NCBI GenBank assembly: GCA_944380355.1
Contig: CALWHJ010000003.1
Location: forward strand, 116,618-180,617
Source of the DNA: an uncultured Christensenellaceae bacterium
GTDB taxonomy: Bacteria; Bacillota; Clostridia; Christensenellales; UBA3700
Length of the DNA stretch: 64,000 nt
Direction of reading: 5' to 3'
Below, piece after piece: positions 42,940 to 52,082 of the stretch (position 1 is its first letter; every line of letters starts with the position of its first letter). A model generated the notes under the pieces. It ran no database searches. It had not been told where the DNA came from and saw nothing but the letters and a program-made list of their open reading frames with translations. Made by a program: the position numbers and the translations under genes.

Positions 42940-43953
42940 ATGAGCGTTTTGGTTACAGGCGGTGCCGGATACATCGGCTCTCACACGGTCATTGACCTTA
43001 TCGACAACGGTTACGACGTAGTCGTTGTGGACAATCTTTGCAACAGTAAAAAAATTGCCGTAGAAAGAGTTGAAAAAATTACGGGCAAAAAAATTAAATT
43101 CTATCTCGCTGATATGTGCGACCTGGAAAAATTGAGAGATATTTTCAAAAAGGAAAAAATCGACTCCTGCATACACTTTGCAGGTCTCAAAGCCGTAGGC
43201 GAATCCTGCAAAAAGCCTCTCGAGTATTATCAGAACAACCTCATAAGCACTCTCAATCTTGTACAAGTTATGAGAGAATTCGGTTGCAAAAACCTCGTAT
43301 TCTCCTCTTCCGCTACCGTATACGGTCAGCCCAAGAGCGTGCCTATCAGAGAAGATTTCCCTCTCTCTACCACAAACCCCTACGGCACGACAAAACTTAT
43401 GATTGAAGATATTCTGAGAGATATCTACAAGGCAGACAATTCCTTCAATATCGCGCTTTTGAGATACTTCAACCCCATCGGCGCGCACGAAAGCGGCCTT
43501 ATAGGCGAAGACCCCAACGGTATTCCCAACAACCTTATGCCCTATATCACTCAGGTAGCTATAGGCAAACTCAAACAGCTCAACGTATTCGGCAACGATT
43601 ATCCCACGCACGACGGCACGGGCGTAAGAGACTATATACACGTTGTAGACCTTGCGCACGGACATATACTCGCGCTTAAAAAACTCGCTACAAACAGCGG
43701 TCTCGTAACCTACAATCTCGGTACGGGTAAAGGCTACAGCGTGCTCGATATGGTACACGCTTTCGAGAAAGCCAGCGGTAGAAAAATTCCTTACGTAATC
43801 GCTCCCAGAAGAAGCGGCGATATCGCAGAATGTTACGCTGACCCCTCGCTCGCTAAAAAAGAACTCGGCTTCGAGTGCAAATACGATTTGCAGAAAATGT
43901 GCGAGGACAGCTGGAGATGGCAAAGTCAAAATCCCGACGGTTACGGAGAATAA
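42940..43953 (+). CDS. galE: UDP-glucose 4-epimerase
   Basis: 337 residues. NAD site 'TGGAGYIGSHTV', catalytic 'SSSATVYG' Ser and 'NPYGTTK' Tyr-x3-Lys, and 'GTGKGYSVLDMV' are GalE signatures. Interconverts UDP-Glc/UDP-Gal and perhaps UDP-GlcNAc/UDP-GalNAc. The start at 42940 follows AAAGGAGAA. Middle gene of the kinase-epimerase-dehydratase operon. Confidence 0.95.
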   Translation: MSVLVTGGAGYIGSHTVIDLIDNGYDVVVVDNLCNSKKIAVERVEKITGKKIKFYLADMCDLEKLRDIFKKEKIDSCIHFAGLKAVGESCKKPLEYYQNNLISTLNLVQVMREFGCKNLVFSSSATVYGQPKSVPIREDFPLSTTNPYGTTKLMIEDILRDIYKADNSFNIALLRYFNPIGAHESGLIGEDPNGIPNNLMPYITQVAIGKLKQLNVFGNDYPTHDGTGVRDYIHVVDLAHGHILALKKLATNSGLVTYNLGTGKGYSVLDMVHAFEKASGRKIPYVIAPRRSGDIAECYADPSLAKKELGFECKYDLQKMCEDSWRWQSQNPDGYGE

Positions 43954-43965
43954 TCGGAGTTTAAG

Positions 43966-45948
43966 ATGAAAAAACCTAAACTAAAGACAAATTCGTTTTC
44001 CATACGCACCTTGAGAGAATGGGGCATTTTGGCGGTTGACCTCGTCATCGTCTGCATAAGCCTTATGAGCGCGGTCGTGCTCTCGCAGGCTTACCTCAAT
44101 CAGCAAGGTACTGACCTTATCAAGGTTATCAACGGCGCGTTCATAAGCCTGCCGTTTGCAATGCTTTGTTTCTTCCTCGCTTTTTGGGCGTTCAAGGTAT
44201 TCAAAGTCGTATGGAGATACGCGAGAGGAAGAGATTATCTGCGTATCGTAGGCGCTTGCGCTTGCGCGACTATAGTTTTTTCTATTCTCGACCAGCTCAT
44301 AGGTTTAATCAATATCGAAGGCACTCAAAATGTGGGTAACGGACCTATTAAACAGGTCATCTATCCCGCCTACATTATGCTCGGTTTCTTCTCGACCGTT
44401 TCCATAATTCTCTGCCGCATGATTTACGAGTTTATATATGCAAAACAGAGAGACAAACTCGAAATTACTCAGAGAAAACGTACTATGATTATCGGCGCAG
44501 GCTACACCGCAAGCGCGATACTCGATGAGCTTTCGCGTCAGGACAGCATTTATAATCCTATCTGCCTTATCGACGACGACCCCGATAAACTCGGAAGAAT
44601 TATCAACGACGTCGAAGTCGTAGGCAATACCAAGGAAATCGCTACCTGCGTGCAAAAGTACGCTATCGACACCATTATATTCGCTATCCCCTCTCTCGGA
44701 GGCGAAGCAAGACAACGCATACTTGCCGACTGCAACGCAACAAAGTGCCAGATTAAGGTCTTGCCTTTTATCAGCGAAATGATTGCCAACGTCAATATCA
44801 CCAAACAAATGCGCGATATCAATATCGCCGACCTTCTCGGTCGTCAGCAGATTACTTTCGACGATATGGGCGTAGCAAGCTATATCTACGACAAAGTCGT
44901 TATGGTTACGGGCGGCGGCGGCTCCATAGGCTCTGAGCTTTGCCGTCAGATTGCAAAGTACAAGCCCCGCAGAATAATCATAGTAGACGAATACGAAAAC
45001 TGCGCTTACAACATTCAGCAGGAACTTTTGCGCACCTACGGTCCCGACTACGATTTGCACGTGGAAATCATAGACGTAAAGGATTATGACAAGATGGACG
45101 AGCTGTTCAAGGAATTCCGTCCTCAGATTATATTCCACGCGGCGGCACACAAGCACGTTCCTCTTATGGAAACCGTGCCCGAAGAAGCCGTTAAAAACAA
45201 TATCTTCGGTACTTACAACGTGGCTCTGCTTGCAGATAAACACAACGTACAGAAGTTTATTATGATATCTACCGACAAGGCAGTCAACCCCACCAACGTA
45301 ATGGGCGCGACAAAACGCTGCTGCGAAGAAATCGTACAGATGATGGCGCAGAAAGGCTCTAAGACAGAATTTGCCGCCGTAAGATTCGGCAACGTGCTAG
45401 GAAGCAACGGCTCGGTAATTCCTCTCTTCAAAGCGCAGATTGACAACGGCGGCCCCGTAACGGTTACGCATCCCGATATCATAAGATACTTTATGACCAT
45501 ACCCGAGGCAGTAAGTCTCGTATTGCAGGCAGGAACTTTCGCACACGGCGGAGAAATCTTCGTACTGGATATGGGCAAGCAAGTCAAGATACTTACCCTT
45601 GCGGAAAATCTTATTACTCTTATGGGCTACAAGCCTTATAAGGATATCGACATCGTATTTACGGGCTTGCGCCCCGGTGAAAAGCTCTATGAAGAACTGC
45701 TTATGAACGAAGAAGGACTTCAGAAGACTTCCAACGAAAAAATATTCATAGGACATCAGGTCAAGATAGATATCGAAAAATTCTCAAAAGAACTCGAGAA
45801 AATGCGCAAGATATGTATGACCAACGACAAGCAAGCCGTAGTAGACCAGCTCAAAGTGCTTGTGCCTACCTTCCATCACGATGAGGCTTATCTCAAGAAG
45901 ATACAAGCAAAAGCCGAAGAGTACAAAAAAGAAGTACAAGCAAAATAA
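43966..45948 (+). CDS. Membrane nucleotide-sugar 4,6-dehydratase (PglF/CapD type)
   Basis: 660 residues. Four N-terminal membrane helices (about 25-150), a CoA-binding-like domain ('MIIGAGYTASAILDEL'), then an SDR domain with 'VTGGGGSIGSELCRQI' and 'ISTDKAVNPTNVMGATKR', where Met replaces the usual catalytic Tyr as in PglF/FlaA1-type dehydratases. Makes the UDP-4-keto-6-deoxy sugar used for bacillosamine-type or surface polysaccharide synthesis. Together with NahK and GalE it could lead salvaged amino sugars to surface glycans. Confidence 0.92.
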   Translation: MKKPKLKTNSFSIRTLREWGILAVDLVIVCISLMSAVVLSQAYLNQQGTDLIKVINGAFISLPFAMLCFFLAFWAFKVFKVVWRYARGRDYLRIVGACACATIVFSILDQLIGLINIEGTQNVGNGPIKQVIYPAYIMLGFFSTVSIILCRMIYEFIYAKQRDKLEITQRKRTMIIGAGYTASAILDELSRQDSIYNPICLIDDDPDKLGRIINDVEVVGNTKEIATCVQKYAIDTIIFAIPSLGGEARQRILADCNATKCQIKVLPFISEMIANVNITKQMRDINIADLLGRQQITFDDMGVASYIYDKVVMVTGGGGSIGSELCRQIAKYKPRRIIIVDEYENCAYNIQQELLRTYGPDYDLHVEIIDVKDYDKMDELFKEFRPQIIFHAAAHKHVPLMETVPEEAVKNNIFGTYNVALLADKHNVQKFIMISTDKAVNPTNVMGATKRCCEEIVQMMAQKGSKTEFAAVRFGNVLGSNGSVIPLFKAQIDNGGPVTVTHPDIIRYFMTIPEAVSLVLQAGTFAHGGEIFVLDMGKQVKILTLAENLITLMGYKPYKDIDIVFTGLRPGEKLYEELLMNEEGLQKTSNEKIFIGHQVKIDIEKFSKELEKMRKICMTNDKQAVVDQLKVLVPTFHHDEAYLKKIQAKAEEYKKEVQAK

Positions 45949-45966
45949 TTTAATAAAACAAAATGC

Positions 45967-45996
45967 AAAAGACAGGCTTTCTAGTCTGTCTTTTTT
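45967..45996 (+). terminator. Intrinsic terminator of the nahK-galE-dehydratase operon
   Basis: AAAAGACAG / CTGTCTTTT stem followed by a T-run, 18 bp after the stop. Confidence 0.8.
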
Positions 45997-46025
45997 AATA
46001 GTTTTAGTATTGTCTTAAATCAAAA

Positions 46026-47078
46026 TCACGCTTTGAAACTGTCCCAAACTTTCATTAGCTCATTATACAATATTGCACACTTTTCAAGCTCTGCAATAAA
46101 TTTTTCGTCGGTATCTATCTTTTCCGCACGATATTTGCCGATTTGCTTGGAAAACCCACTTCCGCTCTTTCTTGCGTTGGTCAAATCGAAAGGCATTCCT
46201 TCGGTTTTTATTTTCTCTATCATTTTATTTTGAATGGCGATTATGTCGGAAATTTTCACGCCTTCCACGTTGTCAGCGCCGTAAAACAATATCCGTGCTA
46301 CAAAAGGATTGAGGACGGTTTTATTGCGATACTTCTTGGACACGCAATCTCTGCTTCGGATTTCCAAATAAGGCTCGTTTTCTCTTCGTTGAAAAACAAT
46401 GCTCACATAAGGATAGTGCCCCGACTTTCCTATATTGTCTTCTATGTAGCCGTATTTTTTCAAAACGCCTGTGCCGACTTTTCGGAAATAGTTTTCCCAC
46501 TTGATATAGTCCAAATTACCACTGTTATCGGTAGGTTTATCCGATGACTGTGCGGCATTCATTAATTTGCAAATATACTCAATATATTGCTTTATAATAA
46601 GATTTTTGTTGTCTTTATAAGGCATCAAAAGTTTTGCGATTGAGAAGATATCGTATACCCGCCAATTAGTATTTTCCGTTTCGCCATCTGCATTGACTCT
46701 TTTTTCCACCCTTTTGCGCTCTACATCTTTAACTATGCTGGTTTTGTAGAAAATTTTACACGTTTTTTTGCCCTCAATATTAGCGATTTTCGTATCGTAA
46801 GTCTTTAACTGATTATGTTCACTCGTAAACGCTTTATCCTCGATAAAAAGTGCGTATTCAGTTTTATCGGTATAAATGTAAAAAGTCAAATCTATATACT
46901 GCCACTGTGCCCAAGATTGAATATCTTTAATATTTTCGTCTTCACTGAGTCCGCAAAACTCTTTAAGAAGAGCTTTTACCAATGGCGCAAAATCCTCTTC
47001 TTGCCAATTGCTGAACAGCCATCTTAAAAATGCGTCTTGAGCAAGCTCTTTGTCAGCATAATCAAACAAATTTTCCAT
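46026..47078 (-). CDS. PD-(D/E)XK nuclease superfamily protein
   Basis: 350 residues. 'QYIDLTFYIYTDKTEYALFIEDKAF' holds the Asp...Glu-x-Lys core (D, then E-D-K), and 'QLKTYDTKI' adds the conserved helix. This matches the PDDEXK_4-type family of putative nucleases, whose members are often found as single accessory genes. Its coding sequence is visibly more AT-rich than its flanks, which suggests horizontal gain. Ribosome site AAAGGAGA; own terminator region. Target and phenotype unknown; a defence role is possible. Confidence 0.78.
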   Translation of the reverse strand: MENLFDYADKELAQDAFLRWLFSNWQEEDFAPLVKALLKEFCGLSEDENIKDIQSWAQWQYIDLTFYIYTDKTEYALFIEDKAFTSEHNQLKTYDTKIANIEGKKTCKIFYKTSIVKDVERKRVEKRVNADGETENTNWRVYDIFSIAKLLMPYKDNKNLIIKQYIEYICKLMNAAQSSDKPTDNSGNLDYIKWENYFRKVGTGVLKKYGYIEDNIGKSGHYPYVSIVFQRRENEPYLEIRSRDCVSKKYRNKTVLNPFVARILFYGADNVEGVKISDIIAIQNKMIEKIKTEGMPFDLTNARKSGSGFSKQIGKYRAEKIDTDEKFIAELEKCAILYNELMKVWDSFKA

Positions 47079-47178
47079 TTATTTCTCCTTTTGTGCTTTC
47101 TAAAATAATTATAACCGCCATATACAAAAAGTCAATATTTTCCTACAATTTTAGCCGTAAATACCAAGACTTTAAAAT

Positions 47179-47203
47179 AAAAGACGGCTCAAAGCCGTCT
47201 TTT
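47179..47203 (-). terminator. Intrinsic terminator of the zinc-ribbon membrane protein gene
   Basis: AAAAGACGGC / GCCGTCTTTT perfect stem with a 5-nt loop, 18 bp after the stop of 47221-49110. Confidence 0.8.
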
Positions 47204-47220
47204 TAATTAGTTATAGATAT

Positions 47221-49110
47221 TTATAAAATTTCGTCTGCCGATGAAATAGCACTGCCTTCGCTACCGTTGTCCGAAAGGTCGGATTGTACGTCTGGCATTT
47301 CGTTAGGCAATACTGCGATATCTGTTGCACCGTTGTCTTCTGCGTATACGGTTTTTTTGTCCGAAACAGACCCGGTGTATCTGTTTTTAGATTTACCGAA
47401 TTCCGTTATCTTTCCTTTGAATAAGTTCGTCAATCCGCAGGCAACTATTCCTATTATTGCTATCACTGTTGTTGCTATTACGCCGCCTCCGACCGAAATT
47501 ACGCTGCTTATGCCTTTGGTTGTAAGTATACATACGTGCATAACAATAGGTATAACTATACTATAAATACTGCACGCCAGTATCAAAGCTAAAGCTACGT
47601 ATTTGTATGCTTTTGCCATCTTGTTGCCTAACAATAAGGAAATGCCGTATGCAAAGAGCGATGCAGACAAAATCAACGAAATTAAAGCCGCAAACGGTTG
47701 AATCTTACACATTTCTATCAGCCATCCGTAATACTGCCTCATTGTAGTATTGAGAAGTATTCCCCCCAATCCTATACTCTCCTTAAAATATTCGTCAGCT
47801 AAATATGTGTTGTTTTTATAAATTTCGGCACTATCGTTGAATGTTTTTTCTACTTCGGACAATACCGGCGATTCGGAACTGTTATACTCTTCAAACATAT
47901 CCCCATAGCCGTAACCGTACTGGAATTCGTAAACTTCGGTTTCATGCAATTCGTTTACAGTTACGCTTGTTTCATATTGCAAAGCTACCTTCAATATGGG
48001 AGTCGTGAATAAGCAAACGAGTATTATCCCTAGTATAACGGTTACTAGTCCCTTAGTGTATCTTTGCCACTCTATTCTGCGCTTTTCTATGACGGACATT
48101 GCAATATAATATGCAAGTATCAATACCGTAAATGCTACGATTACGCCGTATGCTCCGCCTATATTCCAATCGAAATTGCTGTCCGTTGTTGCCGTAAACA
48201 AACAAACAATTACAATGAGCATGCTCAACAGTATTAATAAAAACGTTTTTGCAATATCCTTCTTGTAAAATATAGATACGGTTGCAACAACAAACGTCGC
48301 AAAACTGAAGAGTATGAATACCAAGCAGAAAACGCCTAACATTTTATACAAAATCATCTCTGAACTTGCCGCATCTCTGTCAGCGGCCACAGCCTGTGCA
48401 TATGCCAGTTTCAAATACGGTTGACTGCTTAAAAGCGCAGTAATCTTATTGCAACCGGTTTTTGTAAGATAGGCTATGTTGTTTTCAACAACAACATTCT
48501 TTCTGTCCGTCATTATTTCGACTATATCTTCATTCAATTCGTTTGCGTCGTAATCAGCAATATATCTGTTGGCACTTCTGCTATCGAGTCCCGCGGAAAA
48601 AAATGCAAAATCTATTAAAGATACGGCTTTGAGTTGCATTTTAATATCGCCTTCCAGTCTTATAGTCGGATACATATCATCCAACATATTGCTGAAATCC
48701 GTTTCTACAACACAGAAAAACGAGCATATAAACAACACCAAAGAGGCAACCGCTACCACTACACGTTCGATAGTCTTTCGGTTGGAAAGTATTTTCTTTA
48801 ATTTTATGTTCTGGGCTTTGTTGCGGACACGTTTTGCTTTGGGGATTTTATCTTTTTTCCCTCCGCACAAATCTTTACCGCATACAGGACAAAAATCGAA
48901 TTGCGAATCCAATTTTGCCCCGCAAGACGGACACTCATCTTGTCCGCTAATCTTATTCCCGCACATCGGACAGTATTCAAAATCTTCAGAAGTTTCGTAT
49001 CCGCAAACTCTGCAAGTTTTCAATTTCAAAACTTTTTTACCGCAATAAGGACAAAATACGCTACCCTCGGGTACTTCGTTAAAACAATTTGAACATTTCA
49101 CTTTCATCAT
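47221..49110 (-). CDS. Membrane protein with three N-terminal zinc ribbons, function unknown
   Basis: 629 residues. Residues 1-85 hold six CxxC pairs (CSNC, CPYC, CRVC, CPMC, CPSC, CPVC), that is three zinc ribbons in tandem, then a basic linker and a first membrane helix near 115-135. A soluble loop (about 140-250) precedes about eight more helices. The tail is acidic and Ser-rich. Bacillota have many such zinc-ribbon membrane proteins of unknown function. AT-rich like the neighbouring nuclease gene. GGGGG ribosome site; ATG 49110 or 49107. Confidence 0.75.
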   Translation of the reverse strand: MMKVKCSNCFNEVPEGSVFCPYCGKKVLKLKTCRVCGYETSEDFEYCPMCGNKISGQDECPSCGAKLDSQFDFCPVCGKDLCGGKKDKIPKAKRVRNKAQNIKLKKILSNRKTIERVVVAVASLVLFICSFFCVVETDFSNMLDDMYPTIRLEGDIKMQLKAVSLIDFAFFSAGLDSRSANRYIADYDANELNEDIVEIMTDRKNVVVENNIAYLTKTGCNKITALLSSQPYLKLAYAQAVAADRDAASSEMILYKMLGVFCLVFILFSFATFVVATVSIFYKKDIAKTFLLILLSMLIVIVCLFTATTDSNFDWNIGGAYGVIVAFTVLILAYYIAMSVIEKRRIEWQRYTKGLVTVILGIILVCLFTTPILKVALQYETSVTVNELHETEVYEFQYGYGYGDMFEEYNSSESPVLSEVEKTFNDSAEIYKNNTYLADEYFKESIGLGGILLNTTMRQYYGWLIEMCKIQPFAALISLILSASLFAYGISLLLGNKMAKAYKYVALALILACSIYSIVIPIVMHVCILTTKGISSVISVGGGVIATTVIAIIGIVACGLTNLFKGKITEFGKSKNRYTGSVSDKKTVYAEDNGATDIAVLPNEMPDVQSDLSDNGSEGSAISSADEIL

Positions 49111-49174
49111 TTACCCCCTTGTTATATCACAATTTATTATATACCCGTTCCTTATCTTTTGTCAATAAGGGACA

Positions 49175-49204
49175 ATAAAAAAGACGGCCAAAAAGCCGTC
49201 TTTT
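49175..49204 (-). terminator. Intrinsic terminator of gpmI
   Basis: AAAAGACGGC / GCCGTCTTTT stem with a 6-nt loop, 40 bp after the gpmI stop. Almost the same stem as the terminator at 47179-47203. Confidence 0.8.
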
Positions 49205-49243
49205 GCTTTATATTATATATAATCTTTTTATCAGTAATACTGT

Positions 49244-50782
49244 TTATTTGATTATAAGGCTCTTGCCCGTCATTTCGGCGGGAATTTCAAGTCCCATTAT
49301 GTCGAGCATTGTGGGAGCTATATCGCAAAGCTTGCCGCCGTCCTGCAAGCCCTTGACGCCGTCTGCACCTATTACCGCAAAAGGCACGGGATTGGTCGTG
49401 TGTGCCGTAAAAGGAGCTTTTGTCTCGGGGTCAAACATATAGTCGCAGTTGCCGTGGTCAGCCGTGAGCAATGCCTGTCCGCCTACGGAAAGAATTGCGT
49501 CGAGTACCTTTCTTACGCACTCGTCGGTAACCTTGACTGCTTTCTTAGCCGCTTCCATTACGCCCGTATGTCCTACCATATCGCAGTTGGCAAAATTGAG
49601 TATCATTACGTCGTACTTTCCGCTCTTGATAACCTCGCAAGCCTTGTCGCATACCTCATACGCGCTCATCTCGGGCTTCATATCAAAAGTGGCAATCTTA
49701 GGAGAGTCGATAAGAATTCTGTCCTCGTTGGGATTGGGAGCTTCTACACCGCCGTTGAAGAAGAATGTTACGTGCGCATACTTCTGAGTTTCGGCAATTC
49801 TGAATTGCTTGATGCCTTTCTTGGAGAGATACTCGCCGAGAGTGTTGGCATAATGCTCTTTCTTGAAAGCCACCTCGAGTTTGCCTTCGAAAGTAGCATC
49901 GTAAGTCGTAAAGGATACAAAGAAAGGATTGAGCCAGCCTTTCTTTCTCTCAAAGCCCGCAAAGTCTTCGTAGATAAAGCTTCTCGTAATCTGTCTTGCT
50001 CTGTCGGGACGGTAGTTGAAGAATATAATGCTGTCGCCCTTGCCGATTGTTACAACGGGCTTTCCGCCCTCGGTAATTACGGTAGGCAACATAAATTCGT
50101 CGGTAACGCCCTTGTCGTAGCTGTTTTGCATAGCCTCGACGGGGTCGCTCTCGAATACGCCTTCGCCGTCAACGAGCGCAGCGTAAGCCTTGGCAACTCT
50201 GTCCCATATATTATCTCTGTCCATAGCGTAAAATCTACCGCTTATAGTAGCAATTTTACCGTAGGAAAGCTCTTTCATATAGTCGGCAAGCTGTTGAATA
50301 AAGCCCTTACCGCTTACGGGAGATACGTCTCTTCCGTCCATAAAGCAATGTACGTATACTTGCTTTACTCCCTGCTCTTTAGCCATTTTTATAAGAGCGA
50401 AAAGATGCTCGATATGAGAGTGTACGCCACCGTCGGATACAAGACCCATTACGTGGAGATTCTTGCCGTTTTGCTTTGCCTTCTGCATAGCGTCTACAAG
50501 CGCGGTATTCGTGAAGAAATCACCGTCTTCGATAGCCTTGCTTATCTTGGGCAAATCCTGAAAAATAACTCTGCCCGCACCGATATTGAGGTGGCCTACC
50601 TCGCTGTTGCCCATCTGTCCTTCGGGCAAACCTACCGCAAGACCGCTTGCGTTGAGCTGAGTAGAAGGATATTCCTTGAGAATTTTGAGGACTTCGGGAG
50701 AAGTCTCGGGGGATATGGCGTTGTTCTCGCCGAACTTGTTGATGCCGTATCCGTCCATTATTATCAAACCTGTAAATTTCAT
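49244..50782 (-). CDS. gpmI: 2,3-bisphosphoglycerate-independent phosphoglycerate mutase
   Basis: 512 residues, normal length. 'LIIMDGYGINKF' metal site, 'QMGNSEVGHLNIGAGRVIFQDL' region (in part: phospho-Ser in GNSEVGH), 'HCFMDGRDVSP' and 'LLTADHGNCDYM' are all iPGM signatures. Converts 3- to 2-phosphoglycerate in glycolysis. Separate from tpiA-pgk by about 1 kb, with its own promoter. Confidence 0.96.
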   Translation of the reverse strand: MKFTGLIIMDGYGINKFGENNAISPETSPEVLKILKEYPSTQLNASGLAVGLPEGQMGNSEVGHLNIGAGRVIFQDLPKISKAIEDGDFFTNTALVDAMQKAKQNGKNLHVMGLVSDGGVHSHIEHLFALIKMAKEQGVKQVYVHCFMDGRDVSPVSGKGFIQQLADYMKELSYGKIATISGRFYAMDRDNIWDRVAKAYAALVDGEGVFESDPVEAMQNSYDKGVTDEFMLPTVITEGGKPVVTIGKGDSIIFFNYRPDRARQITRSFIYEDFAGFERKKGWLNPFFVSFTTYDATFEGKLEVAFKKEHYANTLGEYLSKKGIKQFRIAETQKYAHVTFFFNGGVEAPNPNEDRILIDSPKIATFDMKPEMSAYEVCDKACEVIKSGKYDVMILNFANCDMVGHTGVMEAAKKAVKVTDECVRKVLDAILSVGGQALLTADHGNCDYMFDPETKAPFTAHTTNPVPFAVIGADGVKGLQDGGKLCDIAPTMLDIMGLEIPAEMTGKSLIIK

Positions 50783-50825
50783 ATTGACCTCTTTGGCATA
50801 AAGCCTAATCTTTTTAATCGGCTAT

Positions 50826-50854
50826 ATTTTAGCACATAGCACACTACTAGTCAA
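50826..50854 (-). promoter_or_regulatory. gpmI promoter
   Basis: Minus strand: -35 TTGACT (50849-50854), 17-bp spacer, -10 TAAAAT (50826-50831). Confidence 0.7.
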
Positions 50855-50886
50855 GCAAAGCCGCACCAATATGCATTTGCGCGGAC

Positions 50887-51072
50887 TTGTGCGTGGGTAA
50901 ATTTGTGCGTCTTAAAATAATTGTGTGCAATATAAAAAAAGCTATCGGCGTGTCAAAACCTACTCTTTCTCAATATCTTTCGGGAAAAGTACAGCCGTCG
51001 CTGATAACGCTTTCGAGACTTTGCAATTATCTGGAAATATCTGCGGACGATATACTCGAGATAAAAAAGTGA
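50887..51072 (+). pseudogene. XRE-type helix-turn-helix fragment
   Basis: 61 residues from a TTG (or internal GTG) start. 'AIGVSKPTLSQYLSGKVQPSLITLSRL' and 'LEISADDILEI' are the recognition half of an XRE/Cro HTH. The first helix that should precede it ('...QxELA') is missing and replaced by unrelated hydrophobic residues, and no ribosome site is present. Most likely a truncated remnant; a very short functional protein from a GTG start cannot be excluded. Confidence 0.5.
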
Positions 51073-51193
51073 ACTCAAAAGAGTCGCAAGCAACAAGCCT
51101 TGAGACGATATTTTTATTGCTATACACAAAAGACTTTTTACGGATAAACAGCCTTTTGCCGTGAAATGCAAACTTTGACACTGAAAGGACAAT

Positions 51194-51225
51194 AAAAAAG
51201 CAACTGCCGATGCAGTTGCTTTTTT
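51194..51225. terminator. Bidirectional terminator after tpiA
   Basis: AAAAAAGCAACTGC / GCAGTTGCTTTTTT perfect 14-bp stem with a 4-nt loop, 19 bp after the tpiA stop. Confidence 0.85.
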
Positions 51226-51243
51226 CGTTTGCTTAAATTGGAA

Positions 51244-51999
51244 TTACTTGTTGTATTTTACTACCTGAGAGAAGTCAACAGCCTTCAAAGACGCACCGCC
51301 GATAAGTCCGCCGTCGATTTGCTCCATAGCCATAAGTTCGCTTGCGTTCTTGGGATTCATGCTTCCGCCGTACTGAATTCTGACTTTCTCTTCAGCGCAC
51401 TTCTCGCAGTAGAGTTTTGCCATAGTATTTCTGATGATAGCGATAGTATCGTTAGCGTCCTGAGCGGTAGCTGTCTTGCCAGTGCCGATTGCCCATACGG
51501 GTTCGTAAGCGATTACGATATTTTCGAGTTCGGACTTGTCGATATCCTTGAATGCGCCCTCAACCTGTCTTACGAGCACTTTTTCAACAATGCCGCCTTC
51601 TCTTTCTTCGAGAGTTTCGCCTACGCAGATGATAGGCTTAAGACCCTTTGCAAGAGCAGCTTTAACTCTCATATTTACGGTTTCGTCGGTTTCGCCGAAA
51701 TACTGTCTGCGCTCGCTGTGTCCGATGATTACGTACTCAACGTCGAGTTCCTTGAGCATATCTGCGCTGATTTCACCGGTGAAAGCTCCTTTTTCTGCCC
51801 AGTGTACGTTTTCTGCGCCGAGCTTGATGTTGGTGCCTTTAATCATTTCGCCTGCCGTAGCGATATCGGTATAGGGTACGCAAACTACTACTTCTGCCTC
51901 TGCGTCCTTAACCAAAGGGATAAGGTCGGTCAAAAGAGCTTTTGTAGCTGCGATGGTGTTGTTCATTTTCCAGTTGCCTGCAATTATAGGTCTTCTCAT
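51244..51999 (-). CDS. tpiA: Triose-phosphate isomerase
   Basis: 251 residues, normal length. 'RRPIIAGNWKMNN' (catalytic Lys), 'IIGHSERRQYFGE' (His), 'VIAYEPVWAIGTGKTA' (Glu plus flexible loop) and 'IQYGGSM' are complete. Interconverts DHAP and GAP. The start at 51999 follows GAGGTAA. Lies 83 bp after pgk with a hairpin between. Confidence 0.97.
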   Translation of the reverse strand: MRRPIIAGNWKMNNTIAATKALLTDLIPLVKDAEAEVVVCVPYTDIATAGEMIKGTNIKLGAENVHWAEKGAFTGEISADMLKELDVEYVIIGHSERRQYFGETDETVNMRVKAALAKGLKPIICVGETLEEREGGIVEKVLVRQVEGAFKDIDKSELENIVIAYEPVWAIGTGKTATAQDANDTIAIIRNTMAKLYCEKCAEEKVRIQYGGSMNPKNASELMAMEQIDGGLIGGASLKAVDFSQVVKYNK

Positions 52000-52032
52000 G
52001 TTATTACCTCGTAAATTCGTATTTTTGATTTT

Positions 52033-52061
52033 GGCACGCAATGCGATTGCCTATGCGTGCC
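52033..52061 (-). repeat. Hairpin between pgk and tpiA
   Basis: GGCACGCA / TGCGTGCC perfect 8-bp arms with a 13-nt loop. No U-run; may be a processing or stability stem that adjusts pgk/tpiA ratios. Confidence 0.5.
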
Positions 52062-52082
52062 GACTTGTATGTTTTTGTATAA

